Below, piece after piece: positions 11,723 to 25,095 of a DNA stretch of 64,000 nt. Source of the DNA: Lanius collurio (taxonomy: Eukaryota; Chordata; Aves; Passeriformes; Laniidae); NCBI GenBank assembly GCA_020086605.1, contig JACBWW010000007.1:19723752-19787751 (forward strand), in the 5' to 3' direction. Numbering within the stretch: position 1 is the first letter of the stretch; the number at the start of each line of letters is the position of its first letter. The position numbers were made by a program, and so were the translations under genes. The notes under the pieces are model-generated. The model was not told the DNA's origin. It made no database searches and was given only the letters and a program-made list of their open reading frames with translations.

Positions 11723-14437
11723 ATTGTAAAAAACTTTCAGCAAACTCTGAAGCCCTTCCTGTGTGTATATGAACAGGTCCATCCATTCTCTGGTATCTTT
11801 TAGATTTGACACAAAAAAAATATTGACTACTTAGAACAGAATTTTGTACCCAATTTCATATCTAATACAGATGTTTTAGAAAGCACTGAATGCATTGAAG
11901 TCTCATCAGAAAAGAAAAATAACAATCAACGGACCTTTTTACATATGCTTGATGTTATAATTTTAACCAAATTATTCCAGAAAGTTGAATATCTTTTCAC
12001 TTTCCATTGATTGTATTGACTCAATTATGATTTATTATGCTGCCTTACAATGCAGTACAGTCATTATTGCTGTTCCTGTTACCTGTTACAGGTCTTGCAC
12101 TATCTTTGCCTGTGAATCTTGGGCTGTAAGGCTTTACTTTTTCTGGGCTTGTCTTTGAGCTTTCTTTTAGTTGTTACAGCAACTGGCTGATGACAAGGTC
12201 ACAATTACCTAACAGTTTTGTTTAGCTTTGTGTGACTGTGGTGTATAACACATTAAGAATTTTGATATACATGGCAGCACTTACGCTGTGCTGTGCTCAA
12301 CATAATCTAGCTATGCAGGGATATAGAGCTATCTATGACCTTGTGTATGCTGCAGAGAAAAGGATCTGAAGGCAAAGCAGAGCCTGAAATGTGAATTCAG
12401 AGGGCCCAGGGCTATCAGTAACTCACCAGGGATCTGCTACTGATGGTAACACAAACTTAGAAGCTGGGCAATGTTGCATTCACAGCAAACTCAGTTTTAG
12501 TAGTAACAGAACAGACAAAAATAAAGGCGTCGAAATATGTAAAACCTAACAGTTGGCCATGTACTGTGCTGTATATAGAGTACCAGTGTATGCTCCTATT
12601 AACTGTTCCTCTGGGGAATAGCAGCCAGCAAGTGTAAACTTTGTTCCTGCTAACATCTATTTTTGTTCTCTTTAGTTTAGCAGGAATAAATCTAGCTGGA
12701 AGGCTTTGCTTGTTCATTATGTGCATAAACATGACTTACTGCTGCAGAAGCATAGCTAAAATGCTGCTGATTCTGGCTGGAATGGATTATCACATTCTCC
12801 TCCTACCCCCGGTTGCACGTTTTTGTCACTTGGCACATCACAAAGATTAGTTTCCTGACAAGATCAAGAATCTGGGAATGTGGCACTGGGTAACAGGGAG
12901 AATGGTGTAGCCACCACGTTCCACCAATAGCTGAAAGTAGTTTGGGCATAAACTGACCATGAAATTGAATCACAGCAGAAGTGATACTGAAAGATGCGTA
13001 ATAGCATCTTTCCATCCCTTCCACTTCCACCAGTTAAGTGTCATGTTTTGGCCATTAAGTTCCTCCACAGTCAGATATTTGCTCCACCACTGGCATCTTA
13101 AACTCTGGACAGATTAATCACTCAGAATTCTCTCCCCTTTCATACCTCCTTAGTTCTCTTTTCTCATTCCTCAGCAATCACTCCATAGTTTATGAGAAAC
13201 CTGCTACACAACTAAGCTACGTGTGAGAACAGATGAATGCTAGTCTCTGGTAATGTCTTAATCAGAACAGCAAATAAAATAATGCAAGATGTCATAAATG
13301 TTAGGTTAACATAGTCTTAGAAGAAATATTTACCTCATGCCTTTGCTAGGACTAGTTTAAAATTGAATTTTAAAATCCTAGTACCAGCATTGGTAATTTA
13401 ATCATTCTTTTAAGGTGTCTTGTTTACCTAACGAAGACATTTACTGCAGCAATACTGTTACCACACTATCACGGGTGCAACAGCTCAGGCTTTCCTTCAG
13501 AACAAGCTTATCAGTGGTTATTGAGAGCAGTCATGCCCTTAATGGGCTTTGCAAACAACTGATTTGTAATCCTACTGCTTTTTACATGAAATATTTCCAG
13601 AGCTCATTGGAAACATCTGTCAGATCTCCTCATTTTCAGAACTCTTAGAAATAAATTCCCATCTTTTCTGCACAAAGATTAAAGGCAGCAAACCGTAAAC
13701 AAAATATGCACATTTGGACAGATAAGTGTGACACTGACAGACTTCAGAAATTAAGAGAGGGAAATTATTCCTTCTATATTGGTTGAATTTGAGAGCTTTA
13801 GCCTTGCCTATCCAAGCTATACTGCCCACTGTTTGAACAGAACACTGATAAGGACAGGGCTGATGCTTCCATCCTCCCAGTCAGAGTTCCCATAGTTTAT
13901 AATTTTTTCCAGGAAGCCAGGAATCTTAATACCATGACCTGAAAGCAACTGGGTCATTGACTCTGCTCTGAAATTAAAAGCATGATGTGAAATGTCAGGC
14001 TGATTTCTGTGCTCCATTCAACACAACACTACCTTTAAAAGAAACAAACCAAGCCACCAATGAAAGTCTGACAGAAGTAGTCCCACAGCCCCACTCAACA
14101 TCTCTCCCAGCCTTTATGCTGGAAGATCAAAACACATGGTGTTTTTTTCCCCACACTTACTTTGTGGAGAAATCAGTCAGCCCCAGCCTTGGAAACAGCT
14201 GAGGGGCTTGATCACTCCTCCAGTGTGGGAGAAAACTTCAAGCAGCACAGGCAAGGATGTGACAAGGTAAGTCCCTTTCTTTCTGCCTACTACTCTGCTG
14301 CTTTCCTCCCAGGCCTTGTGCCATCCACTGTTGTGTGTCCATGCCAGGCACTCACCAGCCCTGACAGCTTCCTGCCATGCACTATCACTCTGGAGGTTAA
14401 GGGCACAGTCCTCCTGTTATCTGAGGTATCTTGAACT

Positions 14438-14461
14438 GGAAAATATTTTCCATATGGAAAA
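14438..14461. other. Overlapping perfect palindromes
   Basis: GGAAAATATTTTCC (14438-14451) and TTTTCCATATGGAAAA (14446-14461) are both perfect palindromes that share TTTTCC. The arrangement gives three alternating half-sites. It may be a protein-binding site or chance in AT-rich sequence. Confidence 0.6.
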
Positions 14462-17366
14462 TAATGGTTGTGTCCCTGAGCCACACGGTCACTAAGTCCA
14501 ACTCCAATGAGATCCATGAGGAGAGTCACAGTTCTCTCATGGGACAGACATTTCTATCATTGTCGACATAGAATAATTTATGAGCTAGGGTTATAGTTAT
14601 CCAAGAACTGCTAAATTTTAAACTTTTTCTCAGGCAAATTTCCACTTTTTCATTTCTATATACATTAAATATAATCTAGTCTGTGTCTCCACTGTAAAAT
14701 ATTAAATCCACAAGCCTGATGGCCTAAAAAATCCTGGTGTGTACCTCTTACAATGCCCAAGCAGTGACAAATTAACCTATCTCCTTACACAAAAGTGACA
14801 ATGGGAAGGAGTCAAATGTGACACTTCTGAGTTAAGTGGCAATGTGGAAGGCAAAGCATCTGTTTTCAACCCTGACATGACAGACATTCATATGAAAAAG
14901 CAGTGTAGACTTTGAAATCATTTATAAGTAACAAGACTTAGTAGTTATTGGGTCACCTTGCCTAGCTACATATTATCTGAATCATCTGATTCCTCTCTCT
15001 CTTCTTTTTTTTTTTAGAACCTTCATTCCTAAAGTCTTATTTTCTTTTCTTTCCAGTTCATGGTGCTCAACTCCCATCCGCTTTACAGTTACTCTTTCAA
15101 AAAAGAAGAACCTAATTTACATCATTTACTTGCAAATGTATGCACTGACAGTCTCTAGAGTGATATGGAAAAACAGTGGTGGAAATCACAGTAGTTTTGA
15201 GAAGACTGGAAGTAGCCGTGCAGTTCTATGGCCCAAAGACATTGCTGCAAGGGGCACACCGAGGATTAAAAAGCAATGGTGGTAACCCCTGGTTTTGCCT
15301 CCATTTAGAGCTTTGGCCAGGCCAGAGGGAGAGAACTGTTGTGGTAAGGTCTGTCTGAGTTGCTAATAAAGGCTATGATTTTATCTCAACGCACCTATGA
15401 CATGTGTATATAATAGAGCTGTTGGTAAAATCTTTCAACAGAACCAAACAAAATAATACATGCTTAGCAAAAAATACTGGGTCTATCATCACAGCCAGGG
15501 TTTTGCCAGCATAGCTACTTCCGACTACAAAATAGTTGTGTCAACAAAAACTGGTAGCACAGACCTGACCAGATCGAGAAGGTCTGTTAGTGAGATAAAA
15601 TTACAATCAAAATAAAACTTTGTAACATTTACCCTAAGTTTAACCTAAAATTAACCTTAGGGGAAAGTAGTTGATCATACAGCAAACTTAAATATAGCTT
15701 TCCTTAAAACTTTCACTTCCAGCTAGTTAATGAAATTTATTTAAAACTTAAAAAAAAATGAACGAAATATCTTAGCATTTAGGTCACCTATTTAATTTTT
15801 TACACATATCTTATCTGTCTCCCATGCATGGATTCTCCTGGACTTTCTGACAAAGGTGACTAAAACCAGCAAGAACTTTATCATCAGGCTACAGGCAAGT
15901 ATTAAAAAAGCTCACAACCCACTAGGTTCACCTTAGAGATGTTTGAAAGCTCTTTAAATTACCAGTATAATTTTTAGGCCAACTTATCAGCTACAGAAAC
16001 ACTTGCTTGTACATTCAAATGTTTGTAGAATTGAATAAAAACTTCAGATCTTACAGCATTTTATTAATAAGTTAAATTTATTTCAGAATTTGCAAATTTT
16101 CAGTCCTATAGTCATTAAATGATACACACAAAAACACACATCAGCAAAATAACTCATTCTGTGGTCAGTACCTTAATTAGAAAACCATTGTCATACCCAT
16201 GTTTTTCCCTAATTGTAAGAGTTACAGAATTTGCATACAACATAGATTTTCATCTGAACAGACTGTACACCCCCTCTGTTTCACCAACATTTATGTTGAT
16301 CCTATGCCAATGCTACTTAATTGGCATAAATCAAATTACTGCTGACTTATATTCCTTATGAAGCAGGACTCAGTCCCTCTTAAACTCCCACAACATGCAG
16401 ATCAAGTTTATGCCAGCTGGTTTAGAAGCCTTGTAAGCAACTCCTTACGATTTACAGTAGAGATCTTCAAGGATAACAGACTGCTATCCTGCTCAGCAGC
16501 TGCTAAATGGTACTAATTACCAGCTGTAGACCACTGGTTGTCAGGTCCTGGGCGTCTCCTGCGACTCCCAGGGTGTGCAATGCACAAGGAAGCAAACTTA
16601 AAGGAGGCAGTATAGCACAAACTAGAGACATTACTGCTCCATGCATTTATCCAAAATAGTTGTGTATGTGGCAGATGAGTGACCAAAACTACGAGGAAAA
16701 TGTGTAGTTCCAGGAATATCTCACCACTTGACATATGTGACTCAGGCACCACCTTTCCCCAGGGTGAGATCTGTGACAGTTTACACTGTCAAAAACAGAG
16801 CCACTTCTCTCTTGTTCATGCATTCATTCACACACTCCTGCCCTCATCCTTGCATTGCAGCACCACGTGTCACCCTGCCATGAGCTGGAATGGAGAGTTA
16901 AACCAGCTGAAAACCAACCATATGAAAGGCAGTTTCCAGAGGGTTCATCTCCCCACCTCTCTCCGAGATGAGCATAAAGATGGGAGGACAAAAGAATAAA
17001 ACAGAAGCAGAGCCAGACAGAAAGGAGGGCAACCAATGGCAGCCTCAATTTTAGCTTAGTTTTAAAATCAAGTCAGTGGCTCCAAGACACCCAAATGCTT
17101 CCTTTCTTTCTCTGCATCAGCCCCATCAGCTGTGCAACAGGAAGGTGAATTGGTTCAGAGAAATGACACAGAATTTTGCTGTTGATTCTAGAGGGTGGTG
17201 CACTTTCTTTTGGATCAGTGTGCTTAACTGACTTACTCTGCAGCCACACATTTGCTAAATCTAATACAAAGAGCCTGCAGCAAAAATAGTGGTAGGAGCA
17301 GCATCCTAAAATCATAAATGAAATTTTCTGAATTAGAAAAGATAGCATTACATAACATCCAGCTGG

Positions 17367-17409
17367 GGCAGTGGGACAGGCCCTGGTTGCCAGGCCCTGT
17401 CCAGCTGCC
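17367..17409. other. GC-rich imperfect hairpin (20-bp arms, 3-base loop)
   Basis: The left arm GGCAGTGGGACAGGCCCTGG (17367-17386) pairs with the right arm CCAGGCCCTGTCCAGCTGCC (17390-17409) at 17 of 20 positions across a TTG loop. The next base pair also matches, and wobble pairs extend the stem a few bases further. It lies in a local GC-rich patch of an otherwise AT-rich intron. A small RNA hairpin, a decayed transposon fragment or chance are all possible. Confidence 0.6.
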
Positions 17410-20400
17410 CTGGCATGGACCCCGTGCTCCCAGTGGCCCACAGAGGAGCTGGGAGCAGCTGGCCCTTGTGTTGTCCTTACAGCATTTACTGGTATTTAAT
17501 TAAATTTGAACAAACTATCACATCCAGAAGGATTGCCAGTCCCACACTTCCATGGGTTTCATGGCAGCAGAGCCAAGTCTCTGCTGTTGCGCCTTGGATC
17601 TTTGAGTGTCTACATAATTAAGTTTTTTTGACTGAAATCCTATTTATCCATATATGCCATTTTACAGCACATCAAACCTGGTGTGCTGTGAAACACTTTC
17701 TGGTTGAGACACATCCTGATCGATGGTGAACCCCAAACTATCAACACACTTCAGACTACTGATACCAGCATCTTATGTGAGACATCTCAGAGATGGTCAA
17801 GAGATGTGAAGAGGCACAGAGAAACCCCACACACAAATTAAATCATTCCCCTCTTCACTTTTACAGAGTTTGAAAATAGACAGAGATAACTTGGCTCTTG
17901 GTGTATTCATGTCACACGTTCTTCAACAGTATCTGCATCCAGTCACAGTCTTTTATGGTTTGCCAAAACCAACTGAGAATAACATATTAAACTTCTTAAT
18001 GGTTCTTTTCTACTTCACAATGCACCCCCTCCCCTTTCTTTTTCTTTTTTTTTTTTTCCTAACACAATTTTTGAAGTTTGCAAAGACTTATGACCCCTTG
18101 GACAGAATAACACCTCCGATTGGAGGTGATGGAATAGGGTTTTATTTTCCTTGTCAACTCAGGGATGGAATCACCACAGAGAGACACATCCAGAAAACTG
18201 AACTTCTGGAGAGACAGAAGTGTGAAGCCCCTCCTACTCTGCTAAGAATTCGTGACTGAGAAACTGATACAAGAGGTCTGCAGAGATTATCTGTACTGTT
18301 CAGTCATAATCATTGTGGGAAAGCAGCATATGGGGTTCTGTCACATGAGTCTCCCATATAAACCAGAATATGAAAAGTACACTCACTGCACGAATGTTTC
18401 AGTTTGGATAAACTCTTCAAGTATTTCCTTACAATTCTGTGCAGCACTTACCAAGTCCTTCTACTAACCTGTGCACTACATAAAACAAATATGAACATTT
18501 TCCCATATTAGTCAGTGTGACGGTGGTTGACCAGTCTTCCCTGGATTGGGGAGTAAATCCTTGCCACTAATAAGAGATGAATGTTATTGCTATCTTATCA
18601 GTAAAGTACAAACCGACAGCATAGCATGAAGCTGAGAAGGTGCAAAAGGCGTGGTACAAAAATTCCACAGCCCTTTTAAAGACACATCAACCAATTACAC
18701 ATTATTTTTATTTTTCTACCAATGCCTAATGAATACCTAGACATGTAGCCTTCCTCTGCAGCAATTTTAACCAATTATTTTATGCTACCAACACTGCAGA
18801 AAATGGAGTAAGTGAAGGAGAAGGAAGGAACCTGAAAAACAACAGGAGCCTCCCATCTTTGTCTTCACTCACTTACTGTACTAATAAACCTAAAATCTCT
18901 AAGTTTTTCACCCTGTGAAAAACTACATATTATACAACCACCTAACTTACACCTTTGTAAATTTTAAATCATCTCTAAGGCTTGACAGCCTTTTCCATGG
19001 ACAAAGGTTAAAAGCAGTGTTGTACAGGGGGGTAAAACACCTCAGAACAGGCAGAGATATATTTCCTGCACTTTGGATTCCAACAGGTTAGTAGCCACAA
19101 GTCTTCAAAGAAAATAACTATGCCTATGCACCTAGCTCAAAGATGTTTTCATTTCTCGTTACTTGTTTTCCAAAATCTGATTTGTCTGAATTTCTGCATT
19201 CTAGAAATTAACTGCATTTTCCCTAATGGTATTCCAAGCAGTTTGTACCCACTGGTCTCCAAGTCTTTTTCATTCTTTTCTAAGTTTTCACTTCTTTCCA
19301 TGATATGAAGGGTCTGACAGTCACAGCTAGAACTTCTCTCACATGTTGGCTCCCAAACTCCCAATTTGCAAAGAATTCTTTCACACTTGGCAAAGCAAAA
19401 ACTTGTCACATTTTATAATATAACACAACAACTTTTTAAATCTTAGTTCATTTCTGACATGGGGGCCCAAATATTAACTTTCACACTTCTCTGTTGTGTA
19501 TTCTTTGTGCAGACAAGGAGTCTTCTGTCAGTAGTGACTACAACAAAGGTGCAACCAAAGGGCAACTGTTAAGTGTCCTAATGACACTAATAATGGTCTT
19601 GTTTTAACTAAATTTGTTTTAATACATTCTGGAATCTTTATTAGCCTTCCTGATAACCAGTGGGCGGCCTGGAGGTCCAGCAAGGAGAGCAAATTGCTCA
19701 CAGACAGGAGACATAATCTCTTCCAATCAGGGCTGCTCTGACTGCACAAGTGCAGCCTCCTGGAAATCATCCACTCACTTCCACTCACCCATATCCCTAA
19801 TGCTTCCACTCACTTGTATCCTACAGCTGTTTCTGGATGCTTGCAACTTCAATGCAATCTGGCTAACATCTTCGTTTTCCTACATCAGTTACAAAAACAA
19901 CCATCACTATCAATATGCCAACAACAAAAAAGAATTGAAAAATAAGCAATGAACACATTATCACCCCAAGAAAAACAGATCATGTGTACAAAGCCAGCAC
20001 GGAAGTAAAAAGCTATCAGACTTGGAAACTGTGACTCACACCTTCTTAAGCCACTTCAGAATAAGGAAAGGAAAACATCTCCATGTATCTGCTTTGAGAT
20101 AATGCTGTCAGACTTGGGCAACTGAAGATTGCAGAAATGTAGACTTCACTTGATTTCAAAGTTCAGTATTTGAAATGAACAATACAGGGACACAGGGGAC
20201 TGAGATGACAGATTTATAACAGTTCATCTGAAAGAAACGCACAACCAAAGAGACAAACTTGAAGCACGAACAGTTCTACATTCAATATCACCAAGCTTAC
20301 AGACAGTTAAATCTATATACCAATCCTATGTAAACTGAACTTGCATGGGGTTACGAGTGAAGCATTTGAGGATCTGGACAACATAGGATGCAATGTATGA

Positions 20401-22334
20401 CAGAACTTCTGACTCCTCTGATACCAGTCAGGCACTAGAATAGCCATTATTATGCCAAATCTGGAGCAACTAGCAAAAAAAAAAAAACAACACAAAGCAA
20501 ATTTTGATTTATGTTTTACTTAATGTTTTACAGGTATGGATTGTCCCAGTATGAACTGGAGTTATAGGCCAGCACAGAGAAGCCAAAATTACACTCACAT
20601 AATACTGGTATAATCACCTCTGTTTTATAGCTTATGGAAAGCAAAAGTCTGACATACAAACTGATGGTTTAATTTGGCTTTGAAGTAGAACTATCAGTTG
20701 CTCTCCACAGAAATTCCCCTGCTTTGTTTAGTGTGCTCTTGCACTACAATAGTAAGAGCTGCTTTAGTTCAATACCCATTAGCACTCCTCTACAAAGTCA
20801 GCATGATATTAGACTATTGGACCTTCTGAGGTCCTTCTACCCAGGCTGATCTTTTAACTATGAATTCAGTCTTGATATCAGCAAGGGGAAGGAGCAACCC
20901 ACATCACCAAACAGAAGAGGGGCTCTCAGTTCTGAGTCATACCAATGAGTCCATGTCCATGTGGAGCCACATGGTAGGTTTGGGCTGCAGTGATGAGTTA
21001 CAACTACAGAGCCTCAAACTTCCCCAGTAATACCCAATGGCACACGTTCTTATTTGCTCAAACAATACATCTGACAGGTAGCTGGTACATAAATCTGATA
21101 AATCAGAGGGATGCAAGAGAGAACTCCACACTAAAAGTGCCTAATTTAAGAGAAAGATATAAGGACTAATTCAAAAACATCAGAACTATATATATTTGGA
21201 CTTTACATCTGTCCTTTTCTGACCAGTTTGTATAATTCTAAATATGAGATCCATACAACTTTTACAGAGAGGCTTGAAAGCAAAAGAAGTCTAATGTTCA
21301 TCTTGTATAGGAACTAAGAAGCCAGCGTAGTTCAGATGACCATTATTGAAAGGTTTGATAGTAAGATAGTAACCTCTTAAAGGATGTCCCTTTAGTAGAC
21401 TAAGAAACAAAGCAGCAGTTCACAGATACTTCCAGCTTTAAGAACACTTCAAGGCATATTTTCTGTACTGTTAACAGGTAAATGTGGAAGTCTGGAAAAA
21501 ACTGCCATTTTATGTCAGCAATAGCTGTGATTGCTAAAATTTGGAGTGCAGACTCAAAGATTTAGTGCTATAGCTGTTGTGTTTGTCTTTTGAGCCCAAA
21601 TGCAATCAAAACCCTAAAAAGTGCATGGTGTGACATGCTCTTACCATCTCGTTGCCCTGTAAAATGGCTGTGCTGCTTCAATGTCACATACACACTGCAT
21701 TGTACTAGAGTCATCAGAAAGAAATGTAGTAAGAAAGCAGTATGTGGTTCCAGGCTGACTGAATTCTACCTTGCACCTTTCGCATACACTTAAAAGCCCT
21801 TGTTCAAAGGAGGACATTTAGAAATATTGTCAATTTCACCTTAACTGCTCACATTTCCACTCCCATTCTTGGATGCAATTCACACAGAAATACAAGCTAA
21901 ATTAGCCATTCCTGTAGATTTATTGATTGTATTCTTGCAACCTTAAGTTCCTCAACTGTAATAGCCTATTACTATAAAGGCCGCAGTTAACAATAATTGA
22001 GAAGAATCAGTTTCCTGTACATTATGCCATATATGCTTTTGCCTAATTTCTATCGTAGTCATAGAGTTTGTTCACTGTCAATTTGAAGTGTGAAAGGTTT
22101 TAACAACTTAAAAGCCTTGCAGACTGAGTAGATACCTCAGTGCATTGAGAAAAAAAGAATCCTTCAACTCACGTCTCAGAGGATAGAAAGATGACTGAAA
22201 TAATAAGCAATTTATATAGTTTGTGTTTTGAGTTTGTACTGAGGAAGAAAAACCACTAGGCACTATATAAATAAGCCTGTTTTAGATATACTTGTATTTT
22301 TACTAGGAAAGGTACTAGGATTCAGACAGAAGGA

Positions 22335-23095
22335 AAGAATCATAGGATATGCTGATTTGGAAAGGACCTACAAGGATCTTTGTTGTCCAACTCCTGGCCC
22401 TGCACAGGACAAGAGTCCACCACGTACCTGAGAGCACAGTTCAAATGCTTTTTGATCGCTGTCAGGCTTGGTGCTGTGACCACTTCCATGGGGAGCTGTT
22501 CCAGTGCCCAGCCACCCTCTGGGTGAGAAACCTTTTCCTGATATCCAGCCTAAACCTCCCTTGACACAGCTTCAGGCCATTCCCTCGTGTCCTGTCACTG
22601 GTCACCCGAGAGAAGAGATCGATGCCTGCCCCTCCTCTTCCCCTCATGAGGAAGCTGCAATGAGATCTCCCTCAGTCTCCCCTTTCCCAGGCTGAACAAA
22701 CCAAGTGACCTCAGCCTTTCTCCACACGGCTTCCCCTCAAGGCCCTTCACCATCTTAGTGGCCTTCTTTTGACACTCTCTAAGGGTTCAATACTTTCCTT
22801 ATATTGAGGCACCCAAAACTGCCCCCAGCACTTGAGGTGAGGCCATCCCACCCCAGAGCAGAGCAGGACAATCCCCTCCCTTGCCAGGCTGGTGATGCTG
22901 TGCCTGATGCCCCCCAGGACAGGGCTGGCCCTCCTGGCTGCCAGGGCACTGCTGGCTCATGCTCAGCTTGCCACTGACCAGGACCCCCAGCTCCCTTTCT
23001 GTGGCACTGCTCTGCAGCCTCTCATTCCCCAGTCTATACTCACAACCAGAGGTGCCCCATCACAAGTGCAGAATCTGGCATATGCTCTTGTTAAA
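22335..23095 (-). mobile_element. CR1 LINE 3' fragment (about 0.76 kb)
   Basis: The plus strand begins GAATCATAGGATATGCTGAT, the reverse complement of the CR1 terminus. It continues through the CR1 antisense landmarks TTCCATGGGGAGCTGTTCCA, CCTTTTCCTGATATCCAGCC, TTCAGGCCATTCCCTCGTGT, CTTCCCCTCAAGGCCCTTCA, GGTGAGGCCATCCCACCCCA and CCCCAGCTCCCTTTCTGTGG. It is less diverged from the CR1 pattern than the copies at 37615 and 45440. Orientation is minus, as MYO16. It is 5'-truncated with no usable ORF. The apparent ORFs at 22349-23192 and 22462-22647 belong to it. Confidence 0.94.
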
Positions 23096-23536
23096 AAAAG
23101 AGAAGAATAACAAAAAAAACCCTAAAGAGGTAGAACTTAGCAATCAAAAAAATAATTTGCTGCATTTAGTGGCTCTAATCATATTAATTTAGTTATACCT
23201 TCAATGGTTCTAGAGAAAGATACTCTACTTAGTAATCCCCACTCCACAAAACCTCCAAATCAACTCCACTTTTTAGAAGTTTTAAAGGAATGTTCTTCTC
23301 AAACTGGCAACTAATTTGATTATCATAAAATTAAGTCTGTATGTTGCAAGATCTCAGAATAAGGTCTTTTCCCAGTCTTATGCTGAAGTATTCCATTTTA
23401 TTTTATGCTCCAGTGTAGCAACTTAACAGTAAGCCCTGTTATGAAAATTCTTCTAAAGTTATATTTAAAAACTGAAAACATTTGTAAGGACTTGGTTAAC
23501 TAAGTTCATTTTTCATAGCTATAAAGGTACGCTTGT

Positions 23537-23574
23537 AAAAAAAAAAAAAACAACAACCAAAAAAACCCAAAAAA
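23537..23574. repeat. A-rich tract with AAC/AACC interruptions
   Basis: A run of 14 A is followed by CAACAACC and further A-rich blocks ending in AAAAAAGG. Similar A/C-rich strings occur at about 11690-11722. They look like simple-sequence expansions or decayed retroposon tails. Confidence 0.7.
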
Positions 23575-24118
23575 GGTTATTCTTTATTGATTTCTGTAGT
23601 TCCCCACCTTAATTTCTATCATAGTGTAATTTGTGATTGAAATTAAAACATTGTAAAGTAAGTTATATTGAAAGATATATACAGAAAAGTTTCTCCTTTG
23701 TACCGGAATATTATTGGAAATCAATATGAAGCACAATAATTACACTGGGGAGAAAATGAAATGCAATTAGCATAGAAAATATTCTATTCTTGTTCTCTTT
23801 TTATTTCACAAGAATAGACAAGGATCTCCTGCCATTACAGCAATATTTTTTTAGTCAGTGACTTATAACAATAACCAGAGAATGTCAGCAGTACCTGCTA
23901 CTCAGTGGATACCATCTTTCACAGAGAAAATAGGCTTCTGATTGCTGCCAATTTATAGTCCTGCATCCCACTGTGGATCGCCTTTCAACTGAATAGGAAG
24001 AATGCCAGGTGCCAATTTGTAGGTTGCTAATGACTTAACAAACCTTTATCGGCACGACAGTGAATTTGTGAGTGATTACTCCTTGTGTTTCTTCATACTT
24101 CATACTCGAATGCCAGAG

Positions 24119-24123
24119 CATGC
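24119..24123. repeat. Left target-site duplication of the solo LTR (CATGC)
   Basis: CATGC immediately precedes the LTR's first TG and is repeated exactly after its final CA at 24722-24726. The element is bounded at single-base precision by this pair. Confidence 0.88.
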
Positions 24124-24398
24124 TGTGCTGGTTTCAGCTGGGGTAGAGATAATTTTCTTTGCAGTGGCTGTTAGGGGGCCATGTTTTGGGTTTGTGCTGA
24201 ACACAAGGTCAATAATATAAAGATGTTTTTTGTTATTGCTGAGCAGGCCTTACACAAAGCCAAGGCCTTTTCTGCTTTTTGTACAACAACGCTGGGGAGG
24301 AAGTTGTTGGTGCATGGGAGGTTGGGAGGAGACACAGCCAGGACAGGTGACCCCAAGTGACCAAAGAGATATCCCAGACCATAGGACATCATGCTCAG

Positions 24399-24406
24399 TA
24401 TATAAA
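24399..24406 (+). promoter_or_regulatory. LTR TATA box (TATATAAA)
   Basis: TATATAAA lies in the middle of the LTR, about 190 bp before the polyadenylation signal, the expected U3/R arrangement. It is intact in this copy, unlike the related copies, where it reads CATAAAAA (139-146) and, on the minus strand of 43055-43621, TATAGAAA. Confidence 0.65.
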
Positions 24407-24586
24407 AAAAGGGGGAAGAGGAGGAAGGGTGTGCATTTAGAGTGTTGGAGTTTGTCTTCCCAAGTCACCATTACATGCGATGCGGCCCCGCTCTCCTGGA
24501 GATGGCTGAACACCTGCCCGCTCATGGGAAGCAGTGAATTAATTCCTTGGCTTTTGCTGCTTGTGTGTGTGGCATTTGCTTTCCCT

Positions 24587-24592
24587 ATTAAA
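24587..24592 (+). terminator. LTR polyadenylation signal ATTAAA
   Basis: ATTAAA sits downstream of the LTR TATA box and is followed by a T-rich stretch (CTGTCTTTATCTC). It is on the strand opposite to MYO16. Confidence 0.55.
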
Positions 24593-24721
24593 CTGTCTTT
24601 ATCTCAGCCCACAAGTTCTCTTCTACTCATCCAATTCTCTCCCTGATCCTGCTGGTGGGTGAGTGAGAGAGCGGCTGCATGGAGCTTGGCTGCTGGCCAC
24701 GTGCTGGGTTAAACCACAACA

Positions 24722-24726
24722 CATGC
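24722..24726. repeat. Right target-site duplication of the solo LTR (CATGC)
   Basis: This is an exact copy of the 5 bases at 24119-24123, directly after the LTR end ...CCACAACA. Confidence 0.88.
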
Positions 24727-25078
24727 TCGAGTGGGAAACTTTGTAATATTAAATGTAAAGGAAGGTCTCATGGAAAAAAAACCCATGAACATAGAACTAT
24801 AAATAAGCTTAATGGGTTTAAATTAAATAAAAAAGGACAGATATACGTCTATCTGTTTGGATCAGCTTGCGCTCTTAAAAAGCTGGACTCTTATTTACAG
24901 GTAATGGTCTTCTAAATAATTTTTCTTGACATTTTAGTTTGCAAAAGTCTTTTGAATAAGACTGGTTAAAAGTCATGAATAATTTACACACTGACTTTTC
25001 CAACTGCAGAAAAGCTTTACATCATAGTCCACCAAAATAAATATTTAAGAATTTTGAAAATGTGTTCAGACGTAAATT

Positions 25079-25095
25079 AAAAAAAAAAAAAAAAA
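25079..25095. repeat. Poly-A homopolymer, 17 bases
   Basis: This is a run of 17 A preceded by TAAATT and followed by CCTAAG. No element is recognised next to it. Confidence 0.9.

Larger units (their letters stand above)
24124..24721 (+). mobile_element. Complete ERVL-like solo LTR with perfect 5-bp target duplication
   Basis: This 598-bp element begins TGTGCTGGTTTCAGC and ends GGGTTAAACCACAACA, that is TG...CA. It is flanked by the direct repeat CATGC at 24119-24123 and 24722-24726. A 5-bp duplication is the size typical of ERVL-class integration. Inside are a TATA box (24399-24406), an ATTAAA polyadenylation signal (24587-24592) and a conserved block CTGGAGATGGCTGAACACCT before the latter. 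No gag, pol or env sequence adjoins it, so it is a solo LTR left by recombination between the two LTRs of a provirus. It is antisense to MYO16 inside the 25.5-kb intron. ORFs within it, such as 24230-24646, are incidental. The family resembles abundant avian LTRs, but I cannot name the exact subfamily. Confidence 0.92.

Noticed and set aside
17073..17441. 122-codon minus-strand ORF
   Set aside because: There is no recognisable protein feature or flanking splice structure. Its GC-rich end is the hairpin at 17367-17409.
24230..24646. 138-codon ORF
   Set aside because: It falls entirely inside the solo LTR at 24124-24721, which is not expected to code for protein.
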